Below, piece by piece: positions 22,684-35,250 of a stretch of 64,000 bases of DNA. A program made the translations under genes and the position numbers. How positions within the stretch are numbered: the first letter of the stretch is position 1; each line of letters begins with the position of its first letter. Origin of the DNA: Enoplosus armatus (Eukaryota; Chordata; Actinopteri; Centrarchiformes; Enoplosidae); assembly GCF_043641665.1 (NCBI RefSeq), contig NC_092191.1:24505581-24569580 (forward strand). Direction: 5' to 3'. The notes beneath the pieces were generated by a model. It was not told where the DNA came from. It worked only from the letters and a program-made list of their open reading frames with translations, and searched no databases.

Positions 22684-25600
22684 ATGGAAGCCAAGGGATG
22701 CAGCCAGCGATGGAAGATGCATCTCCCAGAGTTTAAACACAGCAGGAGATGCCTGACTCTAACTACAAAAGACAGTGAAAGAGGCAAGACACAGAGAGAA
22801 AGAGATAGAGGAGGGCCACACAAAAGTGTTACTATGGCGCCCACCTCCAGGTATCTGACAGACAGACAGTATGTCATGAGAAAGCCTCTGTTCTCTGCAG
22901 AACAACATGCATCTATCTTAAAGAAGACATATCCACAGAAGCACACAGAGAAGGTGAGGAGGACAGAGACTGAATGTGAATATTAGGGCCGCTGTTAGGA
23001 GGGGAAAAAAGTAGTCATTGTAAGAAAAAGTCATAATATTACAAATAGATAAAGTCGTGGTTGTACGAGAAAAATGTCATAATCTAACAATAATCAAGTC
23101 ATGTTTTTAAGAGACAAAGCCAGGATTCTATGAGGGAAAAAAACTAAATATAGATGTCATGATCAGATTCCATGTGCATGTTCTTTGTTCTCGCAAAATG
23201 ACTAATTTATTATATGAAACATTACAACCTTTTTCTCAAAATATTTCAACTTTATTCTCTTCATTAATTCACAGTAGCCCAAACACTGTTGTGATCTTCA
23301 GACAATCAGTCAGCTGCATAGGGTTAATATAAAACACTGCACAGCTACCTAATAGGAATTATTGGCTTGTCATTTTAAACTGCTTGTGCACTGTCAGAAA
23401 TTATAAAGCACGCAGCAGAATTCTCTGAAAAAAGGTTGACATGAGAAAATGTACCAGTGAATTCACTAGGGAAGCGTGGGCGAGTGTCCCTCACACACTC
23501 TATTATGAAGTTACTAACAAAGGCTTCAACAGCAAAGTAGGTTTTAAAATCCATCAGTGATGCAGCCTGTGAGAGAAGTGAGAGCTCTTCCTTCGTATCA
23601 TTACTGTTGAACTCCAGCAGGGACAGCACTTCCTCTGTGGACTAGATGCTACATATCTGCACCGGTCAGAGACAACAGAGACTTACAGTTTATGTCTGAA
23701 TGCCCAAAAGCCTTTACTTTAACAGACAGATGAAGCCAGCATTGTCATAGGATCCTTTTTTAATCCTGTCTGTTTCCTGCCTTGTAGGAGAAACAGTTGG
23801 GTGTTGTAAGAGAAGAAAATCCACAACACACTGACATGAACTTTTTGACCAGAGCAAGAGAGGAGATGACCCCAGAAAACTTCACCCTCTCTGACAGTGA
23901 CATCTCACTTCCCGTAGGCTCTAGAGAAGACCTCAGCTCACCCTTGGGTGTCTCAGACCTCAGGGCCAGGCTGTGCCATGAAGAACCCACTTTTGGATCA
24001 CCTTTCCCTGGCAGCAGATCAGCGCAGCAGAGCCTCTCGAGTTCCATCCTGGAGGTTCAGAGACTAAATCCTCCTCTGAGGCCACGACTGACCTCCACTG
24101 TCCTGTATCCTACCTACAACCTTCGCTCAGGATACTCCAGGCCAGGCCAGACTAATCTCAGGCTGAGGCAGAGGGAGGAGATAGGTGGGGGTGAGACCAA
24201 AGTATGCTCTTCTGAAGGACACTCCAAAGGACATCCATTGTCTCTCCATCAGGCGAACTACTGGTCCTGCGCCATCCCTAAAGCTTTGCCTCCATCTCCA
24301 GACAGGCATTTTGCAGGCTGGGACCCAAATAGGGAGTACCAGGCCCTACTGGACTACACCTACCCTCTGAGACCAGGACAGGTGGTCAGTGAGTGGGACA
24401 GCTCTGAGCCCCAGGGAGACTCCCTCCTCCAAACAGACCCCACCCTTCAGGACTCAGGGATTGAACTGGACCACCTTTGTAGCTCCACCAGCCTGTTAGG
24501 GTTGGGCTTTACAGCGAGCAGCACAGGGCAGACAAGAGAAAGAAGCACTCTTGGTGTGGATCATAGGTCGCCTGACCTGCAGGGGTTCACCAAATCCTCA
24601 GATGGTCTGTCCTCTGGTGCCCTGCTCTCCCGAACAGATCCTGTGGGTTTGTCCTTGGACAGTCTGGACTGCAGTAAGAACAGAGGTGGAATGAATCGTT
24701 ACAAGAATGATGGTCACCATCATCAGCACCATGCAGTGTCCTCCTCTACCTCCACTGCTTTTATCTGCTCCACCAGAGTTCTCCCACAGTCCAGGTATGT
24801 ATGTGCGGAGGTGGACGAGGAGTTCTGGCCTCTTCCAGAGCAGCTGGAGGAGCTGCAGCTGCTGTCTCAACAGGTCAGTGCTGTGGACACACATGGACTT
24901 ATACTCAAGGACCACAGTGGTGCTTTTGCATGTTGAAACCTTTTCACTACAAATCACTCATCCTTTGCATTATTTTGCTGATCATTTTCCACGGAGCACG
25001 TTTTCAGATTGCATTCAGTTCACCGTGGTCTGAAAATCCGCCTTCCCACAGCTTAAAGCTAACCATTTGGTCCCTATGTGCAGGTGAGGGAGGTTACAGC
25101 CCAACTGAGCCGGCCTGTCACAGCCAGCTGGGAGTCTGTGGGGCCAGGTACCACCTCCATCCTCTCCTCCATCACCCAGCCTGAGAAACAGGAGGGTGAA
25201 GTCAAAGAGCCGGAGGGCAACAATGTTGCTGCTCAGACAGGTATTTATTGTATTTATATTTTGGGCCTATACGCTCTTTAAGGGTCAGTTCGGTTTTGGT
25301 TATTTGTCCAGGTTTGGAGAAAAAGGTCTCTGAGATTTCTGCCTCCACCCCAACATAATGGAGGTGAATGGAATTTAGTTTGTGATGCCAACTGAAAGAT
25401 TCTCAAAAATTCCAAAACTCCATCTCTTGTCTTTGAGCAGCTGATCACAGGGACTCTGGGGCAGCAAAGAGGAGTTCTGGAGCCTGGGTGGAGCCTGTTG
25501 GAGGGGGACTGAGTTGGTCCAGTCTCAGGGAGGTGGAGGCTTTGGTGGATCAGCTGTGTGGCCTCACCCTGCCTGGCAGCCAGAGGAGTAGCCAGGAGGA

Positions 25601-27188
25601 CCAGGAGCGAAATGAGTCCCTGATGCAACACATCCAGGTAGAAACACGGCCTGTCTGTCTGACTGTAAGTCAAAGCGCAGTGTGATACAATGGAACACAC
25701 TGCCTTCACAGAGACATATGTGACATACGTGACCATCATATAGTAAAAGCAGCCGTGAATGTTGGGTGTTTTCCAGGTCTTCAGTTCACACCTGGAGCAG
25801 CTCATCCAGCGGCTGTATTTAGTGTCAGAGAAGATGGAGCTGCTGTCTGTGCCCACTGTGGACATAGACAGTGTGAAGTTGTCTCTGGCTGACTATCAGG
25901 TGAGGGCTGAGCCTCCAGAATGGATGGTTCTGTTTCTACTGCACTGGGTGTCTGGATAGGTGGACATGTTCACACGTGAGCATGAAGAGTTCTCCTGTGG
26001 GTCTATTTGCCAGGAAGGTTTTTTCTGCTGGGTCAAATAATTCTCTTGGTCACTCTTACCTTCATAACATAGGCTGGAGGCCATCTGTCAAGTATCTGTC
26101 ATTTGCATTATCAATTGTTCTCTTTGGCTCTGCATGCTTCCACAAGGTTCATGCACTTTGCAGCACGGTGGAGAAACTCTGTACTGTTATCCAGAAACAT
26201 TTAATGAACAGATGACACAGACCTGAGATTTATTTTTTCTCTCTGTGTTGCATTCCAGTGAGGCAGTTAGCCAATCACAGCACACCCTGAAACAAAACCA
26301 GGTGACATTCACAGACAGGTGAACATGTGTAGACGTGGGGTCACAGCATCAATACTGATGATGACACACTAACAAGGAGAGAAAACAGCAGTAAATCCTC
26401 ACCCTGGAGAAGCTGGAGCCAGAGAATGCCAGTATTGCTCCATAAAGAAGCTAAATGATTAATTGATGATCAAAATGGATAAACTGTCATTGGACTAATC
26501 AAGGAATTGCTCAGTTCCACACTAAAGTTGTTGTACTGTTTGTACTCACCTGGAGTTTTTAGGCTGTTAAAATCCATCAGCAGGGGAAACGATGCATGTC
26601 CACAAGTGATTAGTTAAACACAACACAGCCGGCGAGTAAAAAGTATCCTGCACTGCACAAACATCTCTTACTGTGTTGGTCAAGAGTCGTGTTCATTCCA
26701 GTGGAAAAGAAACGTGTCTCCTCAGCAAACCCAACCTCATTTTATAACTTCAAAGCTCAGTCGTTACTCACTTCATGCTCTTTCTTGGTCTTGTTGCCAG
26801 AGTTTTCAGAGAGAAGTGAGCAGCCAACAACCCTTGACCTCCTGTGTTTTGCACACTGGACGGCTTCTCCTCAGCTTCATCAACACCACATCTCCACGTC
26901 AGTTTGTAACATGCAACATTATGAGCAAAAACTGAAAGGAAAACTTCAAAATTCATCTCATCATTTTCCCACTAAATCTTTTTGCATTCTCTCTCCTCGT
27001 TTCCAGTTTTAAGAGACACCTTGCTGTTGATTGAGAGGCAGTCTGGAGCTCTGGAGACCCACACTGAACACTTTTTCTCCTCCATCCTGTCTGCCATGGA
27101 CAGCCTGACCCAGTCCATTAAGCCCAGTTCAGTCCAGCAGAGCAGAGAGGAGGACCCGGGTCCTGAGGGAGTCCAGGGGTCTTTGTGA
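22684..27188 (+). CDS. cep68: Centrosomal protein of 68 kDa
   Basis: The seven coding exons are 22684-22953, 23788-24873, 25084-25240, 25441-25637, 25777-25899, 26801-26897 and 27007-27188, all in phase, giving 703 aa (human 757). The signature block YWSCAIPKALPPSPDRH lies at about residues 247-263, followed by DPNREYQALLDYTYPLRPG and, further on, DPTLQDSGIELD. The C-terminal third (about 571-670) is a spectrin-repeat-like helical region: VFSSHLEQLIQRLY, then SFQREVSSQQPLTSCVL, then LLIERQSGALETHTEHFFSSIL, all matching the CEP68 tail. CEP68 sits at the proximal ends of centrioles with rootletin and CEP215 and helps hold centrosomes together until mitosis. The 90-residue first exon is Lys/Arg-rich (MAPTSRYLTDRQYVMRK) and has no clear counterpart in the human protein as I recall it. 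The start could be M1 or M51. The gene lies about 8.5 kb upstream of rab1, as CEP68-RAB1A do in human. Confidence 0.9.
22990..23165. repeat. Low-complexity AGTCATAATATTAC-type repeat
   Basis: Diverged units such as AAAAGTCATAATATTAC and AAAAATGTCATAATCTAAC recur in cep68 intron 1. This is a common kind of degenerate tandem repeat in fish introns. Confidence 0.5.
25310..25390. mobile_element. Dispersed repeat fragment in cep68 intron 3
   Basis: The block GTCTCTGAGATTTCTGCCTC, ending in TGGAGGTGAATGG and TTTAGTTTGT, recurs at 28880-28960 in the same orientation. It is probably part of a MITE of unassigned family. Confidence 0.6.
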
Positions 27189-27645
27189 CAGGCTGCAGGA
27201 CATGTCTGTGTACAAGCATATGATTTATTTCACTTATTTATTTCTTTGTTTCTTACTTTCTTCCAACAATTCTGTTTTTTAATACAAGGCTCAGGTCTAT
27301 GTTTCTCAAAAAGCACAACTGACTTTTTAAACATGTTAGCATCATGTGTATGAGTTGGGTATGTATGCCAATACATGATGTTTGTTGTCTTTGTAATGAA
27401 GAGCAAGTTTCATAAAGGAAACATTCAGGAGCATCTGATCACATTGAATAATACAGGGCCTCGACGTGCTCCTAACACAATGTTCTATTATGTCTTAATA
27501 TTGCACTGCTTTTTCTACTCTGTATTTTTCAAGACTCAACCATCCTCTGATTACCCTCTATATCACTTGTAATGAATAATAGATTTTTCAAATGGAATCA
27601 CAAACTGAATCTTAGACAGGATTTTATATTATATATGAATAATAA

Positions 27646-27655
27646 TAAATAAACA
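27646..27655 (+). terminator. cep68: Probable cep68 polyadenylation signals
   Basis: Two overlapping AATAAA hexamers lie about 460 bases after the cep68 stop codon. Confidence 0.5.
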
Positions 27656-27714
27656 ATATTCCATCTCAGTTTTTCGGCTTTGTTTACGGTCACTTATGGA
27701 TCCATTATGCTTTC

Positions 27715-27805
27715 CTTTATTTTCTGTCATATATATAATGTTACAATGTCGGATGTTCATATTAAATGTGGCAAAATAATGAGGTAAACGTATGTAAAGG
27801 TACAG
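27715..27805. repeat. Short duplicated segment (partner at 30125-30220)
   Basis: Blocks TGTCATATA, ATAATGTTAC, TTCATATTAAATG and AATGAGGTAAA with GTATGTAAA occur in the same order in both places, with small indels. The family is not known. Confidence 0.6.
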
Positions 27806-27835
27806 GGACGTCCACCCACTCAATCTGTTATTATT

Positions 27836-28200
27836 TGACCGCTCTGCTCAGGACTACTCTTCAAGTCTTTGATGGTTGTTGCAAAGTGGTTGCAGAAAGT
27901 GCTTTTTCAGTTTTGAAGGAAAGTTAGTTTCTTGATGGACAGCTGGCTTTACTTACTAAAAGTAATTGCTTACTAACGCTAACTGTAGCTGCCATTAGGT
28001 AGTTAGCTCAATTAGCCAGTCCTATTGGCTATCTGACTCTGCCTGGACTGGGAGCTCAGAGTCCAAAGTTCCTGTGCTAGCGGTGTAAACACCAACACTC
28101 CCCCGGTTCTCTGAGCTCCCAGTTCAGCTAAGCTAATAGGACCGCTAGTTGTATGGCTGACTGAGCCAGCTGCTACAGTTATCAGCCTTTAAGGCTATCT
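27836..28200 (-). mobile_element. MITE-like repeat, inverted relative to the copy at 51644
   Basis: Read on the minus strand, this stretch matches 51840-52080: GCAGCTACAGTTAGC, then AAGTAAAGCCA, CTGTCC and a CTGAGCAG block in the same order. The inner part has its own partial palindrome (GGGAGCTCAGAG / CTCTGAGCTCCC). Confidence 0.6.
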
Positions 28201-28205
28201 GTCCA

Positions 28206-28290
28206 TCAGGAATCTCATGACACTTTACAAATAGAGCAGGTCTAGACCACACTCTTTATAATATAAATCACAGAGTTGAGGCAGAGCCGC
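28206..28290 (-). mobile_element. Fragment of L2/CR1-type LINE 3' UTR
   Basis: ATCTCATGACACTTTACAAA and TAGAGCAGGTCTAGACCA match the 3' UTR of the LINE at 31877-33833, same orientation. Confidence 0.7.
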
Positions 28291-28605
28291 CAGAAGACAT
28301 CAGAGGGAAAACCAGGAAGTTATAAAAGTTTTTGTGTGTGTTTTTGAACAATAATCAGCGACAAACATATCTCTATTTTCCAAGCTAATTTACTACAGCT
28401 GTCATATGTCGTCAAACACACTGGCAAGAGGATGAGGTGGTGCGGGCTGTGCTCCAAAGTACTGGGTGCGCCCCCTCAGCAGGCTTCCAGGAAGTTAGCC
28501 ATTATTTAACACTGAAACTCAGGAGCAGAAGGGGAGATTGTGACCAGTGAGTGAGTTTCACCTACAGCTTAAAGAGAGGCTTCGCATCTGAAAATGCCAG
28601 GACAA

Positions 28606-28665
28606 AACAAATCAGAATCCGAATCAGAAATACTTTATTGATCCCCGGGGGGGAATTATACAAGC
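28606..28665 (-). mobile_element. LINE 3' tail fragment
   Basis: It contains AATCAGAATCCGAATCAG, then TACTTTATTGATCCCCGGGG, the same tail as at 127-320. Confidence 0.7.
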
Positions 28666-28869
28666 GACTGTAACAGGCTGCATGCACGGTTGGCGCATGC
28701 ACACTGACAGATCCATCTTTACGTGGTAATCAAGTACACATGAACCTGTTAAGTCAATACATCTATGATAATCCTTCATTAATCAGTTCAACCATGTGTA
28801 TTCACACATCTGTATCATCAGTATGGAACTTCCATTTATCATTATATTGTTGTATGCCTCCGCCCCACG

Positions 28870-28965
28870 GGGTGGTAATTCTAGTTTGTTCAGGTTCTGT
28901 CTGAGATTTCTGCTTCCACCACAGTACAATGGAGGTGAATGGGCTTTAGTTTGTTGTGTGCACAT
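28870..28965. mobile_element. Dispersed repeat fragment (partner in cep68 intron 3)
   Basis: GTCTGAGATTTCTGCTTCC and CAATGGAGGTGAATGG match 25310-25390. Confidence 0.6.
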
Positions 28966-30879
28966 TATTGAAAAATGATCCTCTTTCCAGAATCTATGTA
29001 CTATTATTGTCACTGTCACTGGTTTAAATTCAAACTACTTTCTTCCTAAGACACATTGTAGTTGCTAGAGACAAAATTAGACAAATGGAACATGGTTTGA
29101 CATACAGTATTCCCTCCATTTTTTGTCATTTTTGTCATTTTGTTGTTAAAAAGCCTAAACAACCCAAAAATGCTCAATCGTTTCACTATACTCTGATTCA
29201 ATCAAAGTCATTGAATAAACCAGATTAAAACCGTGTCTCTGTGTTGGCCATATTGTGTGCTGTCTGGTATGCACATTTAGAGGAAACTGGAGAGGTTGTT
29301 GCCCTGACAGGTCAATCAGGTCAGACTAGTTTAGGATTATTATTTGATCCCTGTTTGTATGAGTTGGAAGATACTTGTTAATTTCATCTTCACCTAATTG
29401 CTCATGAATAAATTTAGCACAAGTGAAAACTCCCTGGGCACACACACACAACTAATCATGTGATCACAGCTGCCTTTAAAGTTTAATCATACATTTCACT
29501 TTAGCAATGATGTACTTGATAAACGCTTTATTCTGCGTTGTAGTTTAACCCATGGTTAGGTTCACTTCAGAAGTCTTTTTCGTTGAACAATGAATGAACA
29601 GTATACAACAATTAAGGCAATATAACACCAGAGGTAACTCCTGAAGGGAAAGAAACACTGAGAGCATTTGTTTTCAGCAGGCTCAGATTGAGATTTGTGG
29701 TCTGCTAAGAATAAATCAAGCTTCAGTATAGCACTGGGGAATTTTTGCTCATCAATAAAGAATATTACAAACAGTATGAAACAGAATCAATAATTCAGTT
29801 CATTTGTTCACAATACAGTAACACATTTTATCAGAAGTTTAAAAGACAAGCACCCAATCAGTGTTATGAAAAAAGAGACTGGCTTATATCCGTTTCAACA
29901 GTGCTGCATTCTTTCAAATAAATTCATAGATTAGGTTACATTTTAAGCAAAATACACAGTATCAGACAAGTCAGTAAACTCTAAAATTGCTGTATGACAC
30001 ATAATATGAAGAATCTGAGTGTGAACTTCTTTGACCTAATTATGAATTCAGTGTGGAGAAGCAGAGCATTCTTCTAAGCCACATAAAAAGAGTGCGTTTT
30101 GAGAGTGAATTAGTCCTTTTCATGACCTTATTTTTTGTCATATACAGTATATAATGTTACCATGTATTCATATTAAATGTTTTCAAAGTTTCAAAGAATG
30201 AGGTAAAAGTATGTAAAAGTAATCAAGAAGAAAGTGGGCTTCTAGGGATGGGGGCCTTAAAGAGACAGGAGCTAAAACGGCTTGTTTCAGACAGAGTGTG
30301 AACTGAGGGGCTGCATGAAGGGCCAGATGAACAAGAACTTTTTTGAACTGGGAAATGAGCATAATCGGTCCCCTTTAACAGACACACATTTCCCAAGGAG
30401 GACTCCACAAACTCCATTTCAACTTCTCCTGTGTAACTCAGGTGACATGTTATTATTGAACATGACTAGTAGGAATTGCTTTAACCAGAGAAATTAACGG
30501 CTTGTTAATTTGATGAGATGGAAATCCAGGAATCAACTAATTGAAATAATAAAAATCTTTTAATTGTCAGTTAGGTCCAATATGTATAAAATAGCCAAAA
30601 CATGAATTTAAAAGACAATTCAATACAAAATCATGAAATCATGAGGCAAGGCTAAGATCATCAGGATGCAGATTAGGATGCTTCGTTTTTTATAGGTTTT
30701 GATGGATTTATAAAGCATCTGATAATCAAACTACACTTTTCTTCACCACCAACTCTTTGTTGATGAGAAATATAATTTGGATATTATTGATTATAATACT
30801 GATTATCTCCATTTATCATTCTGTATGTCTTCTTGGTCGAATGATGATATGTCTGTCAGTGTGATATGATACATCTCAT
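28966..30879. other. Intergenic A/T-rich DNA
   Basis: Apart from the duplicated segment at 30125-30220, I recognise no gene or repeat family here. Confidence 0.45.
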
Positions 30880-31876
30880 CTTAATCTGACTGCTCTCAGC
30901 ATGCTCTCCAGGTTCTGGCACCGGTTCACTGTGTTAGAACCACCAGACACACTAATAAGAGAAGTACAGAAGAGACTGGTGAATTTCTTCAGGGAAGGAT
31001 TTAATTGGACCAGACCTGCTGTCTTGTTCTTACCTGTAACAGAAGGTGGACATGAACTGATTGACCTCCACAGTCGCATTACAGTGTTTCATCTACTGAC
31101 TGCAAAGCTTCTGTTGTACCACAAACAGCAGCTCTGGACTGAAACAGCCTCTCTTCTCCTTTCATAGAATGAAGAACCTGGACTACAATAAAGCTCTCCT
31201 GGAGCTGGGTGGTATGGACCTGTTTCAGACCAGTCCTTTCTACCAGTCTCTCTTCAGTGCATGGGTCACTGTTTTAAATTTCGGGAGAGACTGTTGTCAA
31301 CTGTACGGTGATGTAGAGGAGGAACCTCTGTTCTGTAAACCATACAGTGCAGGATGCCCAACTCCGTCAGTGTGTGGAGAATCCTCATAAGACCTGGACT
31401 GACAAAACTGGCAGATTTGAGATCAGGAGGACAGTGGAAAACTGCTGCCATACTCAGTGAGGAGGGTGGTTGCAAATCTCTAGGTTTCCTGGAGAAACAA
31501 TTGATTATATGGAGGTGATTGGTGCACTTGCTGGTGTTTTCAGTTAGGCATTAGGGACGGAGTCAGAGGAGGATCGATCGGTTGTACGGCCTGACCTTCC
31601 ATTGTTGTCCTGTGCCACAGTGGTTCCCTTTATGCAGCGACTGTGAAGGTTCTTAACAGAGGGCTGTTGGCTGGTGTTCAGGAGTCAAGTTGGTCAGGTG
31701 TGCTGACACCAGGTTCATCTCTGTGAGGCAGCTGGAGGTCCCTGTACAAACCTCCCATAGAGAAATGCAGTGTGGATCACCAGTGGAGAGTGGTGTATAG
31801 GGCCGTGGCTACGAACAGACATGTGGCACATACAGTATACATTGCAGAGCAGGAAGTTACCGTGCGTTCTGTCAAG

Positions 31877-33833
31877 CTCAATTCAATTTTCAATTCAATT
31901 TTATTTATATAGCGCCAAATCACAACAAAAGTCATCTCATGACACTTTACAAATAGAGCAGGTCTAGACCAACTCTTTATAATGTTATGACCCAACAGTT
32001 CCCACCATGAGCAAGCACTTTGGCGACAGTGGCAAGGAAAAACTTCCTTTTAAGAGGCAGAAACCTCGAGCAGAACCAGACTCTAGGTGGGCGGTCATCT
32101 GCTTTGACCGGTTGGGTTTGAGAAAGAGAGAGGGAGAGAGAGAGAGAGACATAGAGAGGGAGGGAGAAAGAGAGAGGGGGAGAGAGAGACAGACAGACAG
32201 AAAGAAACAAAGAGAGAGATAGACATAGAGACACAGATAGACAGACCGACAGACAGACAGACAGACAGGCAGCCCTAACTATAAGCGTTATCAAAAAGCA
32301 AAGTTTTAAGCCTACTCTTAAAAGTAGAGTGTGTCTGCCTCCCGGACCCAAACTGGGAGCCGATTCCACAGGAGGGGAGCTTGATAGCTGAAGGCTCTGG
32401 CTCCTGTTCTGCTTTTGGAGACTTTAGGAACCACAAGCAACCCTGCATTCTGGGAGCGCAGTTCTCTAGTGGGGTAATAGGGTACTATGAGCTCTGTAAG
32501 ATATGATGGTGCCTGACCAGTAAGAGCTTTGTAAGCCAGGAGAAGGATTTTAAACTCTATTCTAGATTTTACAGGGAACCAGTGCAGCCAAGCTAACACA
32601 GGAGAAATATGATCTCTTTTCCTGGTTCCAGTCAGTACACGTGCCGCAGCATTCTGGATCAGCTAGAGAGTCCTCAGGAACTTATTGGGACAGCCTGATA
32701 ATAAGGAATTGCAATAATCCAGCCTAGACGTGACAAATGCATGGACTAATTTTTCTGCATCTGTTTGAGACAGGATCTTCCTGATTTTTGCAATGTTACG
32801 GAGGTGAAAGATGCAGTCCTTGAAGTTTGTTTTACGTGGGAGTTCAAGGACATGTCCTGATCAAAGACAACTCCGAGATTCCTCACGGTAGCGCTGGAGG
32901 GTCGAGGGTGTGATTAAAACAGTGAGTGGGTTTCTGTACCCTCTGACAGAAGCCGATCGAATCCAATAAAGAGATAAATGCAGTACCAAGGCTATCCTTA
33001 TCAATGTCCACATGAATATTAAAATCCTCTACGATAATGACTTTGTCTGTTTTAAGGACTAAACCTGATTAAAACTCTGAGAATTCAGTTAAGAATTCAG
33101 AGTATGGACCTGGAGCGCAATAAACTATAACGAATAAGACTGGCTTCAGTGTTTTCCAGGTTGGGAGTGAGAGACTCAGAACAAGGCTTTCAAATGAGTT
33201 ATAATCCAGTTTAGGTCTAGAGTTCATCAACAGGCTTGAGTCAAAAATGGCTGCAACTCCACCTCCTCGGCCAGTGCCTCGAGGGAAGTGAGTACTAGTA
33301 TGAATGGGCGGAGTGGATTCATTCAGGCTGACATACTCTTCATGACACAGCCAGGTTTCTGTCAGACACAGTAGATCAGTATGATTATCTGATATTAGCT
33401 TGTTTACTAATACAGCTTTAGATGACAGAGATCTGATATTTAACAGTCCGCACTTAATTTTCCTATTGTTTTGGCCTATAGCAGTAGTGGTCTTAATTTT
33501 TATTAAGTTTTTATTAATGACTCCTCTCCTGTTTAATTTTGATTGAATTAATTCAAGTGGTCGGGGGGCAGACACAGTCATTATGGGGTTTTGGGTGGGT
33601 AACTGCTCTAATGGAAGCGCAGAGAAGCGTGTGGGACTGCGACTCTGCCTCCTGGTCTGGACTCTGGGTTGTCACAGTTTTGGTTCATTAATAAAGTCGG
33701 TCAGATTTCTAGATATGAGAGCCGCTCCATCCAAAGTGGGATGAATGCTGTCTCTCCTCATCAGACCAGGTCTCCTCCAGAAAGTCCGCCAATTATCTAC
33801 GAAGCCCACATCGTTTGCTGGGGAAACTTCACT
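31877..33833 (-). mobile_element. L2/CR1-type LINE with internal deletion, nested in the Tx1-like LINE
   Basis: On the minus strand three coding pieces appear in order. First is an ORF1 tail with an esterase-like block ([11 protein letters not shown], 33600-33833). Second is an ORF2 start with an AP-endonuclease domain (33581-33069; [30 protein letters not shown]). Third is the end of the reverse transcriptase protein (32599-32318; LHWFPVKSRIEFKILLLAYK). The RT catalytic core is missing. The 3' UTR holds a GA/GACA simple repeat and ends at TTTTATTTATATAGCG. Related 3' ends lie at 6275, 28206 and 48610. Confidence 0.85.
32120..32270. repeat. (GA)n and (GACA)n simple repeat
   Basis: A purine-rich array inside the LINE 3' UTR that changes from GAGA to GACA units. 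Confidence 0.9.
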
Positions 33834-34165
33834 ACATCTACATCTTAGCTATCCCAGGCCGACTGCTCTCTCACTGGTTTAGGATAGGTTTTGAAGGACA
33901 GGGTTTTCATTTTGGTCCCAGGTATGTCTGGTTAATTATCTGATAGGTCAGGCCAAAATACCTATGGCTCACTAGGAACTTTTCAAAAGGGACTAGGTCT
34001 TCAGATGCTGGGCTTATGTTCAGAGGTCTGATGGCTGCACGTCTTAAATAAAGTTTACATATTATAAAAGTCAACTGGAGGAATTTGTTTCTGTTTGGGG
34101 AGTTGGAGATGTTCTGTGCACTGTAGATTCTCTCGTTCTGTTTCTCATGAAAATAAAGAGGTGTA

Positions 34166-35250
34166 AAGAGTAGGAATGTACTGGGATGGGGGGTTATAAA
34201 TATGTACGTGTGTGTGTGTGTGTTTTTGTGTGTTGATTCATTATTTTTCTTCTGTTTATCAATGTAATTTTAGCTGAGAAAATTGGACCTTAAAGGATTG
34301 GTTAAAGGCTCCTTGCCTCTTGTTTCTTGCTCTCCTTTCCTTTTCTCTTCTATTCTGTCAGGCAACAGCAGCAGGGATGATCTGTTATGCTTACTACTAC
34401 ACAGTCCCAGCATATGTACTTCTTTGTGTATCCTCTCCTTTGCCACAGTGGTCTAGGCCCTAGAGCCCCCCAACACCTATACCGTAAAAAAAGGTTTGTT
34501 GCCCATCGACCATGAAAGCTGTGTTTGTCAGTGCAGAAGAGCAGACAGACAACAGAAGATATCTCGATTTATCACAATCAGATGTAAGAATTCTATTCTG
34601 GTCAACATAAAATGGACAGCCACCCTTTATGCCAGTATGTCTGAACTGAAAATGTTAACTGTGAACTGGATGAAGGCCGTCAGTGTCTCTAACAGGTACA
34701 GAAACTAAAATAGTTTAAACGAGTTCAAACTCACTGATTCTTTACATGTGTCATGGGGGGGAAAAAGAAGCAGGAACATTTTTATCAGTTGACTCATGTT
34801 ATTTGTAGCCTACCTATGAACAGGTGCTGACATGAGCTATCAGTCTTCCTATTCACACCTCCTTCCCAAGACCAGTGATGACACACAGGAGATCAAGCAG
34901 AAGTTTTTGGATTAATGGGAAACTTGTTTGTGATAGTATTTCATTTTAATGATCATTTCGTTTACACAAATAAATACTCTTGGGGACAACGGGTCAATAA
35001 AAATGTCCATCAGGGAGGTAATCAACAGCAAGTGCTGATCTGTGAACTCAGTCATGTGTAACGAGATGTGACAGGAAATAATAAGGTCTGTAAATAAAGC
35101 CTCGCCGTTGGAAACAATCGATTTTAACAACATAAACGTGGTTGAGGTTTATGTTTTAGTATTTTTCCGGAAGATGTGTGTCTAGTCTGACATAGGGCAC
35201 TAGCTGACTCTTCTTTGCCACGTTTCACTAAATGACGTAATCCTTCCCAG
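34166..35250. other. Intergenic DNA, nothing recognised
   Basis: No open frame, RNA gene or repeat of known family is supported. A short (GT)n lies near 34205. Confidence 0.45.

Larger units (their letters stand above)
30880..34165 (+). mobile_element. Tx1-like LINE fragment interrupted by a second LINE
   Basis: Piece one (30880-31868) encodes in broken frames the C-terminal part of a Tx1-type ORF2: LSRFWHRFTVLEPPDTLI, FFREGFNWTRP, LPVTEGGHELIDLHSRI and LLYHKQQLWTETASLLL are characteristic. Piece two (33834-34165) continues with a degenerate tail, FSFWSQVCLVNYLIGQAKI. Between them lies an oppositely oriented LINE (31877-33833). Stops and frame shifts make this a relic. Confidence 0.8.

Noticed and set aside
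25901..26800. An extra cep68 exon around 26258-26301 (AG...GT borders)
   Set aside because: Its frame does not fit after exon 5 without a stop, while the exon at 26801-26897 supplies exactly the missing conserved segment in phase.
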